Shown: piece after piece, positions 53,462 through 64,000 of the stretch
Layout of the letters: each line of letters begins with the position of its first letter
Position numbering within the stretch: the stretch's first letter is position 1
Origin: Biscogniauxia marginata
Lineage: Eukaryota; Ascomycota; Sordariomycetes; Xylariales; Xylariaceae
Length of the DNA stretch: 64,000 nucleotides
Direction of reading: 5' to 3'
Assembly (NCBI GenBank): GCA_022695795.1
Contig: MU404089.1
Location: forward strand, 186,001 to 250,000
Made by a program: the position numbers and the translations under genes
The notes under the pieces: generated by a model
The model's input: the letters and a program-made list of their open reading frames with translations, nothing else
Database searches by the model: none
What the model was told of the DNA's origin: nothing

Positions 53462-55940
53462 ATTTGACAAAACATCTATAATGGCGTTTGAGGCTTACGG
53501 TTTCGGTAAAATGGACATCGTATCTAGTTTTACTGGTGGAGCCGGCGCAATCAATCCTGCACAATAGCAGGAATGCATCCCGAAGCTTCCCATCGGTACA
53601 AGGGGTTCCTCAGGTAGCCACACCTTAGTTGAATACTAAGTGTTAGTCTAGAGCGGCACACGTATCCTAAGGAGAATACATATACGAGAATAAGTGATAC
53701 CCAATGCGATTTTATCTTGCGCATGTTCGCAGCTCCCACGCCGATGCTGGTACGCCAATATGGAATAGAACGGATGATTCTGATATGTGCCCACGTACCT
53801 GCCCGAATAGGGACATGAAAATCTTAGCTACTGCAGCCAATATTTGCCAATACTAGAAGTTGTTATGTACGCTAAATACGTTGTGAAGTGGGGTTCATCG
53901 TTATGTTGAGGGGCTGAATGCAAGTCAAGAAGATCACGAGGAATTTATTTGCCTACCTAGTGTAAACGTTAAGAGGTCGGAACATCGGGAGCTTTTGCTT
54001 CTCCTTGATTCCATACTTCCTAATCCCCCCTCCCCCCTTCCCCCCCGAGTAACGTCCGAAGGTCCGCCAGAGAATCCCCTCCTGGTCACGACGACAAGAT
54101 AGATCATCCAACCTTCGTCCCAGCTGTACCAATAGTCATTAGGTAGTAGAATTTAACCCCGCCCCGCCCACGTTACCTCCTCGTGGGAAAAAGCCACTTG
54201 GAGGTCAATGGTGAAAAGAAGTCCGCTTTGTATAATATTGTATTTATGCGCGGTACCTAGGCCGCTAGGGGATGGCCGTTTTTCCCACGGCGGGGATCAG
54301 CCTCTAGACCGTCGAGATATCTCACCGCATCATACCTACACAGTAGTTGGCCCCTTACTCTGGGTTGGTGGAGTACTACCCTTCTATTGGTAAGGACGGG
54401 CAATACCGGCCGACCCGAAATGTTGGTTCCTGGCTCACCGGGGGTATTCCACGATGCAATCACTTAAGAAAAGGAAAAGAAAACAGGACAATGACTTTGT
54501 GTACTACGTAATCACCAACTCCTGCATACTTTTACATATAGGTAGTACTATATATACTACTAAGTAGCATGGATTAAGAAAGAATTCAAAAGGGGGACTC
54601 TAGTTCCTGCATATAATGTGTCCGAACTGCGGTGATTCTCATGCATATATGAATTATTATGCATAAGAGGGGATTCGACTCGGTTCGCTTTGCGGTATCC
54701 GCGCTTACCACAGTGCAGTATGCAAATAAGGAAGATGCTCTGCAGGAGGGCAGGTCAGGGTTTGTCACCCAATAGCGAACAGTCACCAGTTCTCGGCAGG
54801 ATAATATCGATGGGGCTAACGGGCTCGAGTTGCGCTCCCGGGGAGAAAAGCACTCGCATGAATGTATAGAAATTAGATGCGGTGCAAAGACGATGATTGC
54901 CCCTATAGTCAACTAACTGCCCGTCTGTGCTTCAGTAACTGTAGGGAGTCGACCCCTTTTTGTGTAGGTACCTATTCATTTACACTTATTCATGGGCATG
55001 GATGTGAGTGACATCAGGTACCGTACCGTAGTTACATGGAGGTAGTGCCTGGGTTGGTGGTAAACCAAGGTACCTCGTAGCCAACCCCCTTTCGACTCGA
55101 GTGCCCAGCCCTAGTCTAGCCCGACGGACTCGAATATAAGGAGACAAAGAGAAACGTGTCTGCGTGTTCCAGTCAAGGACAAGCCGTTTACCTACCGTAT
55201 TACGTATAAGGCAATGATGGGCGTATGACCTTGTTTCAGTAGATCCCGAAGGATGATTTCACCGTGGAAGATTCTTCGAATGCTTTGACGTTGTTATTGC
55301 GACGCAGCTTTTCCGATATTAAACCACAACGGCACAAGCAAGGGGATCCCGGAGTTTAAAGGCTAACATAACATAGGGGACCTCGACGGCAGACAGAGAA
55401 AGAAATAAAGAGAGGGGAAGGGGTGCATCTTCTCTTTCTCTCATTGCCTCGGTCGCCTTTCAAGTGCAGACGATCGATTTGAAACAAGTCGGGTACGTAC
55501 CCCAGACCGTCGAAATAAGTGGCTGAGCTTGCTCGGGGGGCCCAGCCCGCAACCAATCCGGTGTTGCAGAATCGCAGAACTGGGTCGCGCTAGTGCCGAT
55601 CGGGCTGGTACGACTACCACATGCACCACCTACCTCAGGCCACACTGACAACTGGAGTCAAAAATAGCACGCTACACTACAGCACGGCAACGGTCGCTCA
55701 CTCGTTAACTGATAAACCACTACCTGGTAATTACGGTTTGACACTACCGGAGCGGTCAACGTCCCGGTGCAACGACAACAATTCCCGTCGACTCGCAAAA
55801 CCAGAACAATTGCTGCCCATTCCAGTCCCTCCTCTCCCATCCATTGACGCAGCAACCGCCAACACCACATCGCTACAATCCCTACAACTGAAACCACGTA
55901 TCGCCACACATTTCCCAGTCCTTGTGTTTGCGAATCAACA
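53462..55940. other. Intergenic, about 2.5 kb, no gene seen
   Basis: This follows RPL30 and precedes the coiled-coil gene. It has a C-rich stretch near 54027-54046 and scattered TACCTA words. The small frames (for example 54586-54912 and 55356-55651) lack family signals. The last 300 bp before 55941 are CA-rich and probably form the leader of the next gene. Confidence 0.5.
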
Positions 55941-57926
55941 ATGTCTACTGCTGCTGCCACCAAAAGGCCGCCCCCAGGCCGCGTGCCCTCCACGGAAAAC
56001 ACTGCCTCGAACCGGTCAACACCGCGAACGACAACCCCAACGCCCACCACAAACGTCACAACCCCGGTGAGGACGCGCTCTACCCGCTCTGGCACAATGT
56101 CCGCGCGGGCTGCTGCGCATAGGGCTTCGTCGTCCCTGAGTGTATCCGCCACGCCCGACGAGGACGACGCTCGCGCCGAGGCCATCGCGCTGATTGACGA
56201 CCTAAAGGAGCGACTGCAGAAGGCAGACGCCGCATCCGAGCAGAACCGGAAGCAAGCCGAGGTCCTGCAGTCGAGACTAGACGAGGCGCTTAAAGAACAG
56301 GCCAAACTCGAAGAGAGGGTGCACGAGAGCGAGGAGCAGATCGAGACGCTGAGGAATGAGAAGAGAGAGGCGGCCCGACAGATGCGCGAGATGGAAGCAA
56401 TCTACGAGGCCGAGAGGAGTTCGATGATGAAAGAGAAAGAGGAGATGTCAAATCGGGAGGAGGAAATGCAGGCCGTCATCAACCGGCTCAAGGACACTCT
56501 GAACCAGAAAAATGCAGAAGACGAAAACAGACCGACGAGACAATGTGAGTATTGTCCGAACATCTGCCAACTGTTCCCTCCCACAGCCTATATCATCATT
56601 ACTGACGTACGCCTAGCAGCCAGCAACTCATCTCCAAGCGTGGACAATGGAAACTTCGCTCCGCCATCCTCGGTCCAGCGGAGCGATTCTAGGAATAATT
56701 CGAAGCTACTCCTTCAAAAAGACAAGCTTATTGAATCGCTGCGTCTCGAGCTAGCTGAGGCGCAGATCAAGCTGGTTGAATCCGAGAACCAGGGTGGCGG
56801 GCGGCTACACGAAGTCGAGCGTCTCCTCATGGAGGCTCGCATGGCCAACGCACGCTTGATGGAGGATAACGAATCGTATCAGCTGTTACTCCAGGAGAAG
56901 ACCCTCCACGGTGACTTTGGCAAGGGTGACTTCAGTTACATGGGAGTTTCGGCCAACCAGGATGCCCTCAACGCACTTGAAGGCCGAAGTAGCGCCCGGA
57001 CTAGCACCGTCGGCGTGGACACTCCTACAACCAGTTTGGCCGATGAGCTGGGCTCGGTCGGCGGCGACGAAACCCCCGAGACCATGGACGAATCATCTCG
57101 ACGCTTGGAGACCGAGCTCCGCGCTCTGAAAGATCAGAACAAGGCGCTCACGCTCTATATCAACAAGATCATCGAACGGTTGCTACAGCACCAGGAATTC
57201 GAGCACATCCTTGACCAGTCGTCGGACTTCAAGCCAAACGGCAACGCTAAGGATGCCAACGTGCACAAGGATCTGCCGCCGCCGCCATCGGATTCGGGCT
57301 CCTCGTTCCTTCAACGCGCGAAGTCGATAGCCATCGGTGGAAACAATCCCCGGCCCAAGCCGAGACCCATGACAATGATGCACCAGCCGGCACACCAGTC
57401 GGCGCACAGCAACCCGGAGACCGCACCTAGCATCCCGATCGGGCTCGGTCGGGCTCACAGCACGCGCCGCGGCGGCCGACCCATGAGCGATCAGATCAAC
57501 GGTGCTGCCGGCATCGTGAACGCCATGTACAAGGGGCCGGATGGTCCGCTGTCGCCGACGTTCAGCAGCCATCGGAATTCGCAGACGTTCTTCTCCGGCG
57601 TGTCGACCCCGCGCATGGCATCAGGGAGCCACGGCGCCCCCAGCGCGGGCAACTTCCCGGGCATGCGCAGCGAGACGAGCAGCGTGAGCGGGGACTCGGC
57701 CGCAGACGGCACGTCATCAAGCCAGAGCCCGCCCCGCATCGGCAGCGGCTACGGCTTTGAGAAGGCCACGACCCTCGCCGGCAACAAACCCAGGCCCCTT
57801 AGGTTGGTGCAGGAGAACTCCGAGAAGGCTGAGGTCCACAACAAACGCGCGAGCTGGATCGGCTGGGCGTCACAAGCTTTCTCTAAGAAGGATGAGGTCC
57901 ACACAGCCGGTGCCATCCGAGAATAG
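55941..57926 (+). CDS. Coiled-coil protein, M-protein-repeat-like, function unknown
   Basis: Predicted exons 55941-56544 and 56617-57926 (1914 nt, 637 aa). A Thr/Pro/Arg-rich N terminus leads to a long coiled coil at about residues 75-200 (ALIDDLKERLQKADAASEQN, EEQIETLRNEKREAARQM). After the intron a second coiled coil follows (KDKLIESLRLELAEAQIKLV, RLHEVERLLMEARMANARLM) and a third short one (RRLETELRALKDQNKALTLY INKIIERLLQ). The C terminus is Pro/Ser-rich and disordered, ending WIGWASQAFSKKDEVH. Fungal relatives are often labelled M protein repeat proteins; some have septation or cytoskeletal roles, which I cannot confirm here. The 72-nt intron is a multiple of three without stops, so retention would add 24 residues (CEYCPNIC...). 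Confidence 0.75.
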   Translation: MSTAAATKRPPPGRVPSTENTASNRSTPRTTTPTPTTNVTTPVRTRSTRSGTMSARAAAHRASSSLSVSATPDEDDARAEAIALIDDLKERLQKADAASEQNRKQAEVLQSRLDEALKEQAKLEERVHESEEQIETLRNEKREAARQMREMEAIYEAERSSMMKEKEEMSNREEEMQAVINRLKDTLNQKNAEDENRPTRQCEYCPNICQLFPPTAYIIITDVRLAASNSSPSVDNGNFAPPSSVQRSDSRNNSKLLLQKDKLIESLRLELAEAQIKLVESENQGGGRLHEVERLLMEARMANARLMEDNESYQLLLQEKTLHGDFGKGDFSYMGVSANQDALNALEGRSSARTSTVGVDTPTTSLADELGSVGGDETPETMDESSRRLETELRALKDQNKALTLYINKIIERLLQHQEFEHILDQSSDFKPNGNAKDANVHKDLPPPPSDSGSSFLQRAKSIAIGGNNPRPKPRPMTMMHQPAHQSAHSNPETAPSIPIGLGRAHSTRRGGRPMSDQINGAAGIVNAMYKGPDGPLSPTFSSHRNSQTFFSGVSTPRMASGSHGAPSAGNFPGMRSETSSVSGDSAADGTSSSQSPPRIGSGYGFEKATTLAGNKPRPLRLVQENSEKAEVHNKRASWIGWASQAFSKKDEVHTAGAIRE

Positions 57927-60900
57927 ATATCAACCCAGACTAGTCTCGGACCCCACCATCACCGGTGTCACTATTGATATCGCCATCCGTGTGGGGAGGC
58001 GATTAGTGAATAGAGGTGATTGGATGGTTTAGCAAAGGAGAGAGAGGTCTCTTCAACATAGCATGCATGAATACGGCGGCAATGACTATTTCTGAGCTTG
58101 ACATTTTTCGAGTTTGGATTCCAATTGCTCTTTACGTTTACATACCATAGAAACGACGACTCTTAACGCCCAGTGGAGGATTTCGAAAGAGGATGAGATA
58201 CACACACATATTACACTTATAATGCACAAAGCGAAGGAAAAAATGAAGCGACCCAACTTGGTTGGGAACGATATGGATACCGAAATTACCTCCCCCCCGG
58301 GTGGGGAGAAAGAGGTAGCTTGACTATGGGGAGGATTTTGAATGATCTTTTTTTAATGTCTTGTTCTTGTTGCTTTTGTTATCTTTTTTTTTTAGTGTTT
58401 CTTGTTGTTCCTACTCGTCCTCCTTCTCCCTTGGAAAAGAAAAGAAAAGAAAAGAAAAATTAAATTGAGAAATTGTTACCTACCCCAGGTTTTACCCCTT
58501 CATGTTGAGGTGATCAATTCGGTAGATACTATACGGCCGTCTCTTTACGACTTGCGTTTTTTGTTCAATTTAGTTCGTAGTCAATTTATTATATATATAG
58601 GATTTTTGCCTAGTAACAAATGAGCTACTAGGTCTTTTTGCTAAAAGAGAGGCTGAAAAGAGAGGGGATGAAATGGGAAGGAAGATGAAGGTGAAGTTGA
58701 AGTTCGAGGAGGGAAGAGGAGGTTTTAGCTAAATGTTGATTTGTTTTTTTTTTCTATATGGAAGAAGAAGAAATGGGGTGATCGCATTGCATGCATTGCA
58801 TACATTGCATATAGGTATCGGTTTGGTTTGGATCGTTGGCGCAATGTTCGTTAAAGTTCACAAGTTAGCTACAGATACAGGTGGTATAACCTACCTACCT
58901 TAGGTAGCTAGCCTAGTATGAAAATAATAGAATGAAGTAAATATATATGAGAATAATTCGAATAAGAAATTGATAGTATTGCTAATAATGACAATGTGCT
59001 TGGGCGTTTATAAGGGATTATGAGATATAAGAGAAGGGAATATGAGATATATGAGCCCCCACTCCCTCCCCCCAGGGGCTTTCTCGTGTGTAGAGAACTG
59101 TATATATTCATTTAACCTTGACCTTCACGAGGTGGATTTATTAGTATAGCTGTCCAGAGCAGGGGGGAAGAGCGAGTATAGTGTACGGATACCTCTAGCT
59201 TTTTCGGCTAACACTTTGAATTTCTATCGACTAATACTTTTTTATATGTGGAAGGACTCGTTTATGCTATATAGTCGGCACCTTTACCCGTCATCTTCAA
59301 CTACATATGTAAGGCATAGGCACTCTCCTTTTCTTTTTCTTTTTTTCCTTCCTCGTCCTTTCCCTTATGACCTTATTGTCTTCCGATATTAGGTACTGAG
59401 GTATATACCTATGTGTTCAACCAACATTTTCCCTTCTTCTGTTTACAATCAGCTGGGAAATCAATCAGGGAACCCCCTCCCCCTTTTATCTTTCATCCAG
59501 TGATCCAAGCACACGTTTATGCTTTCTCGATTCAGGTTTGCTTCACACTGAAGTTCTTTTCTAGAAGGAAGAGTATTGTCTATAAATTTCTAGGAGGATT
59601 TCGTATTGTAACGGGAAGATCGTGCGCGAGAAAGGGGTGGTGGAAGGGAGAGGGGGTGGGAGCGCTGTTCTGATAACGTGCAAGGGAGGCGGAAACGAGC
59701 TAGATGTAAGGCGGGAAACAGGGGAAGAGGTGAGAATAAAACGCTGTGGAAAAGATAGAGAGGTCGGCAAGTTGATAAAGTCATAAACTCGGGCGTTCCT
59801 TAATATTGTACGTGGAAGCACCAAGAAGCTGGGCGGGAAGGTTACTTCTGTATAACTAGCTCTGATGGATAGAACTTGAGAGAGAAATTATCAACTGTAA
59901 TACCAGTTTCTAAATTCCCAGGGCTAGTCCTGTTAATATACCCTTTATTGCTCCCTCCTAAGCCGCCCTTTTTTTATATGCTAAAACCTCAGGCATCATT
60001 GCTACATGGATATAGTATGCAAGGCGATGTGAACAACAGAAGCCGTCCGAGAGTAGTCCTACGACACTGGAGTAAGTGCCCGAATCAAGAGACACATCCT
60101 CTCGAGAGCCATACGAAAGGTTCAAAGCCGAGACTACGGACCTAGGCTGTGTACGTATGTACGATGCTCCTCTAGCCCAGAGGTCGAACGCAGACTCGCC
60201 AACCCCTTAACCCTTCTGAGAAAGAGTGACTTGACCCGCTAGAGGAAGGCTGCCTAGGCATACAAATCAATCTACGACTCGTTGAAACTTATGCAAGGTG
60301 AAACTTCTCTTGTTTGCCAATTAGCATGTTAGTTTTGTGATCTTAGGGAGGGGGATGATGAGCCCTGTGACTTAGCATTCTCTAATCCACATAATCCACA
60401 GAGGGGGTCGCGTGGACGAGTTAGGCGATGTAGCGAACTCGACATCTCGAGGGATGGTAGTCTAGGATGAGTGGACCATTTCTTTTATATTTAAAGACGA
60501 CTTGGTCGTCCACCATAAAAGGGGGAAAGGGTAGGGGGGCAGAACAAGTAAGTATGTATTCACACGCAACGCACGCATCTAAAGGACCTCATATGATATT
60601 AACGTTGCTCTTCAAAAAGAGAGAAAGAAAATACATATTACTTAAAAAAAGGGGCTTTATTCTACGGTTCCATCCTCTACACTATCTGAAGTAAAGCTAT
60701 TCTGGATCATACCTACCTAACGTTCATCCACAACAAACCCGTTATTTGCTTTGTCGTCGCAGAGCCGCATCTGTCATTGGATAAAGAAAGACAGAGGGAG
60801 AGAGGTCCGCCACACCAATCAAGTTTACCACGTGAGGGGTTTAACGCGCAAATCTCACGCGCCACCAGTGGTACGGCAACACATAGTCATACTCAGTCAG

Positions 60901-63900
60901 ACTTGGTGGAGTTGGCGCGCTTGTGGCATGTGAGCAATAAAAGAAAAAAAAAGAAAAGAGAAATCGATACTATTTCGTCACTATTTCCAGGTTAGGACAG
61001 CATCCTGCCATCGAGGACGGTGATAAGTGAGCAGATCGCTGACCGGCGTAGTGGGCAGTGCACATGGGGGAGAAGGTTGAAAAGGAGAGACGGGAGAGGG
61101 TTCGCAGCGTGGGTTTATCGTCCGTCCCGAGGAAGAGGGAAGCCTAGCTGCTACTACCCCCACGAGCCATTTCTCGCATACATTCTTTGTATGGGCAAGT
61201 TGGTGAAGCAGCCGGGCCTATGGAAATCGCGGGTTCCTGCGCAGATGACCACCCTACGTGCCAACAAACCTACTTGCCAAGTGATCGATGACACGTCCAC
61301 CACCTTCAATTCTAGCAGATAAGGATTCCGCTCCCACTCGGGCTGAGTGTGTCCACTAGGTGCGACCTAAATAAAGGTTCCGTCCCGTTTAGACGGACCG
61401 CGGATTATGTCAGATTCTTTTGTTCAGACGTGAGCGCTAAGGGTGGTATTGGCCCTTTCTTAGTAAGTTATCACCGAGCCTCGAGGTGCTTCGGCTCATC
61501 GAGCGCCATCACGAACGAGACAATTACTAATGACTCAGCATTACTTTTTTAAAGACCGATCTGGTGGGCGATTGGTGAGCGGCCGGCTCGTCCCGAAGGC
61601 TTGAAAAAGGGTAAGGCACGTACAGGGATGCTCGCTCCAGCGCCGTGGCACAATTCGGTGGCGTAAACCCCGAGTACGTATAGTAGGCAGTCGAAGGGAG
61701 AACAAAACAGCTCAACACGTGGATAGCTGAGCATAGAGTGGCTAAATTCGTAGTTGTTGTTAGCGAAAGGGGTTAAGGTGCGAGTCCTGTCTCTTCCGGG
61801 TCACATTTTCAGCACGCATTATGAGATTCTCCGGCTGGGCAGACCTCACACCAAGAAATAGATTTAAACGATCAGGGTCGCATTTTGACTGCACGACAAT
61901 AAGCTGCACACGAGCATGGCATATCGTCCACATGTCGATCTCTGACAGGCCCAAGATCTGCCGGGGTCCTGGATGCCTGTAGTCGACAGCCGTCGCAATA
62001 GGCTGATGCGAGGCTGAGAAGGCCAAAATGCCTCGCCTCTTATTCCCAATTCATGCTCGCAGGCGAGCGGCCTGCAACTCTTCATAGAGAGCACCTGCAG
62101 GAGGTTTCCCGTTGGGACGAACCGTTTTAGGCAGTCCGTGACTGTCGTGTGAACCCCCTTCGCGATAGAGGCTTTCTGTTAGTCGCCTTTCGGAATTGAA
62201 CATAATCCCGCGTCCCTTTGGAATCCTTTGGATCCGTCCGCCTGTTAGGTACTTTATTGTACTGTACCCTAGCTGCCATGCGGCTAGCCTCCTTGGGTGA
62301 GAGAAGGGGGAATAGGAAATGTGACAGATCGGGTATGCCTCGGATACCGACATGTACTTTTATCTGTACATCATGATTCCACGCCTCTGTGAGATAGGCG
62401 AGAGAGGCATAAGCAGGTAAGCCCGTAAGGCACGAGAGGCACCGGTGAAAGGAAGCGCATCAACGCATAATGAGATGCAGGTTAGTAGTCAGGTAAGGTA
62501 AGGGAAACGGGACTGAGGTGACGGTCTTGCATTAGTAGAGCAGAACGGCGTACTCCCGGGGATCCAGGGAAGTGGATAGACAGAAACGCCTGTGGAGTAA
62601 AATGTCCGGGTCGGGACGAGCAACTTGCGGTCAAGCAGAAGGTACCTGAATCTGAGGTGAAGAATACTCGTACATCTAAGTACCGGTGAGTGAACCCCAA
62701 GTAGCGGTCACACACACACACACATCCCAGCCACCATCGGCTCATCAGTTCATCGCGATGGTACAATCTGGGGGGTACCTTAGGGACGGAGTAACCTGGG
62801 GTAGAGAAAGAAAAGGGGGGGGGGGGAAGAAGAAAAAAGAGAAAACTCACCGCACGTCGGGGCATTTGGGTAGTGTACATGTAAGTTTAGCTAAGGGTCC
62901 TGCATTAGATACCTAGGTACGATACCACTGTAAGATGCTTCTGTAAGATACCTAGGTTAGGTTAAGAGACAAAGCGGATCATAGAGCAGACTATTCTCCA
63001 CTTAGGATATCCAAGGGACTTCTTCTGGCGTAATCTAGTTCTTCTTTAGCTCCAGGGCCAGTCCTTGTTCTGAATAGCCGAGTAGACGGTCTCGGGTTTT
63101 TTTTATGCTGGGCAATGTCCGATCGATGGTGACGAGGACTCCGGTCCGATGAAATCATAGCTAGGTTCTATCATGTCGCCGGCGTCGAGAGCGAGTGATG
63201 AAAGGTTGGCCGTGTTTGTCTCAGATCTCGAGGGTGGGCCTCGTCTTTTCCATGTGACCTTTTTGTCCGCCCGTCTGCCTATTTGAATTTGAAAAAGGGT
63301 AGGCGTACAAAACGTATTGGAAAAGCTAAAGAGGCATGCATTTAATTAATTGGCCGTGGTTTGAGAGTTCCCACTCGGGGAGTTTTGCAGTCGAATGCCA
63401 ACTCATCAACCCTTCTCAATCAGGCTCAGGCTCCATGCATCCCGTCACTTAGCTAGTCCCCTTCTTAGTTGACTGCCAAAAGGCAAAAGGAAAGATAGGA
63501 AAAGGGATGATTCTTTTATAGAGGTATCTTTAGGTGGTTTAGCGTTTCTCTTTTCCTATAGCCAACTCCACTTTGTAAACACTGGAATTTGCATGTGTAT
63601 TGTTAGGTATGTCCTTGACTTTACCTCTCTCATAGGTACTAGAGAAGTACCTGAGTAGGTACCTAAGGTTATTATTCAGCAACAGCAGTAAAGTGGCTGA
63701 AGCATTAGTTCCTTCTCCCCCGTTCTGTCTGTCAACATCGGGATAATACCTAGTAATACTTCATCAGTACAATCCCCCCCCCCCAAAAAAAAAAAAAAAA
63801 AAAAAGAAAAAGAAAAAGAAGAAGAAAGACGCTGCCAAGATTTAGTCCCTTTGCGTTTTTTTTCATCTTTTCGCTCTGGCGCATTGTATGTTTCTACGTG

Positions 63901-64000
63901 CTACTAATAAGCTAGTAATTACACATACACACTTGTTATTAGTAACATTAACCTGCCAACTCCAACTAACATAACCCGGTACCTTTTACGAAATACCACT
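57927..64000. other. Gene-poor right end, about 6 kb
   Basis: No open frame here is longer than about 130 codons and none shows a family motif or convincing splice signals. It contains AAAAG repeats near 58436-58457, GCATTGCAT repeats near 58787-58812, a CA run near 62710-62722, and a C run followed by a long A run and AAAAAG repeats at 63776-63827. TAGGTA-type words recur at 58888-58916, 62911-62958 and 63643-63668. I found no tRNA-like or 5S-like segment by eye. A decayed mobile element or a non-coding RNA gene cannot be excluded. Confidence 0.45.
63774..63830. repeat. Poly-C / poly-A / AAAAAG composite repeat
   Basis: A C run is followed by about 21 A and then several AAAAAG and GAA units. 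The poly-A could mark the end of an old retroposed insertion, but no upstream element was recognised. Confidence 0.8.

Noticed and set aside
61349..61552. Possible structured RNA with hairpins (GTCCCGTTTAGACGGAC and CCTCGAGG types)
   Set aside because: Short hairpins only; no match by eye to tRNA, 5S or snRNA features.

Overview
The window is nuclear DNA from a filamentous ascomycete (Pezizomycotina, most likely Sordariomycetes). The basis is the gene content (Not3/5, Iec3, Sfm1, Igo1, Vps62, 2EXR and DUF3176 families), short spliceosomal introns of about 50-340 bp with GTRNGT donors and CTRAY-type branch sites, GC-rich third codon positions, and long AT-rich intergenic stretches full of TAGGTA/TACCTA words and microsatellites. 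I cannot assign a genus. No tRNA, rRNA, CRISPR array or intact transposon was recognised by eye.

Layout, left to right: a seven-exon GH127 beta-L-arabinofuranosidase (minus); CCR4-NOT subunit Not3/5 (minus), head-to-head with D-aminoacyl-tRNA deacylase (plus); a Yippee-type zinc protein (minus); ornithine decarboxylase antizyme (plus) with a programmed +1 frameshift; the bifunctional HisH-HisF histidine enzyme (minus), divergent from a TFIIIC tau55/Sfc7-type subunit (plus); the SPOUT arginine methyltransferase Sfm1 (minus); Ino80 subunit Iec3 (minus); the MYG1 exonuclease (plus); and an Igo1/endosulfine PP2A regulator (minus). From 25 to 37 kb the region looks more accessory: a 2EXR protein, a damaged DUF3176 membrane protein, a nine-intron MFS sugar transporter and a Vps62-family protein. 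From 38 kb come cyclophilin-40, two large unrecognised proteins (1101 and 578 aa), the divergent ribosomal pair RPL10/RPL30, and a coiled-coil protein. The last 6 kb contain no gene I can support.

Most genes are independent housekeeping loci; I see no biosynthetic cluster. Several serve translation or RNA (RPL10, RPL30, D-aminoacyl-tRNA deacylase, Sfm1, TFIIIC subunit, Not3/5, MYG1) and several link to nutrient or polyamine signalling (antizyme, Igo1, HisHF with an upstream CPC1/Gcn4 word, sugar transporter). The most notable signals are very short exons (11, 18, 19 and 26 nt) whose phases close the reading frames, a GC-AG intron in the transporter, the antizyme UCC-UGA shift site, a perfect 13-bp inverted repeat inside the first RPL10 intron, and a nonsense codon plus frameshift in the DUF3176 gene. 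All exon structures were joined by hand from splice signals, frame and remembered family motifs; no alignment or RNA evidence was available.
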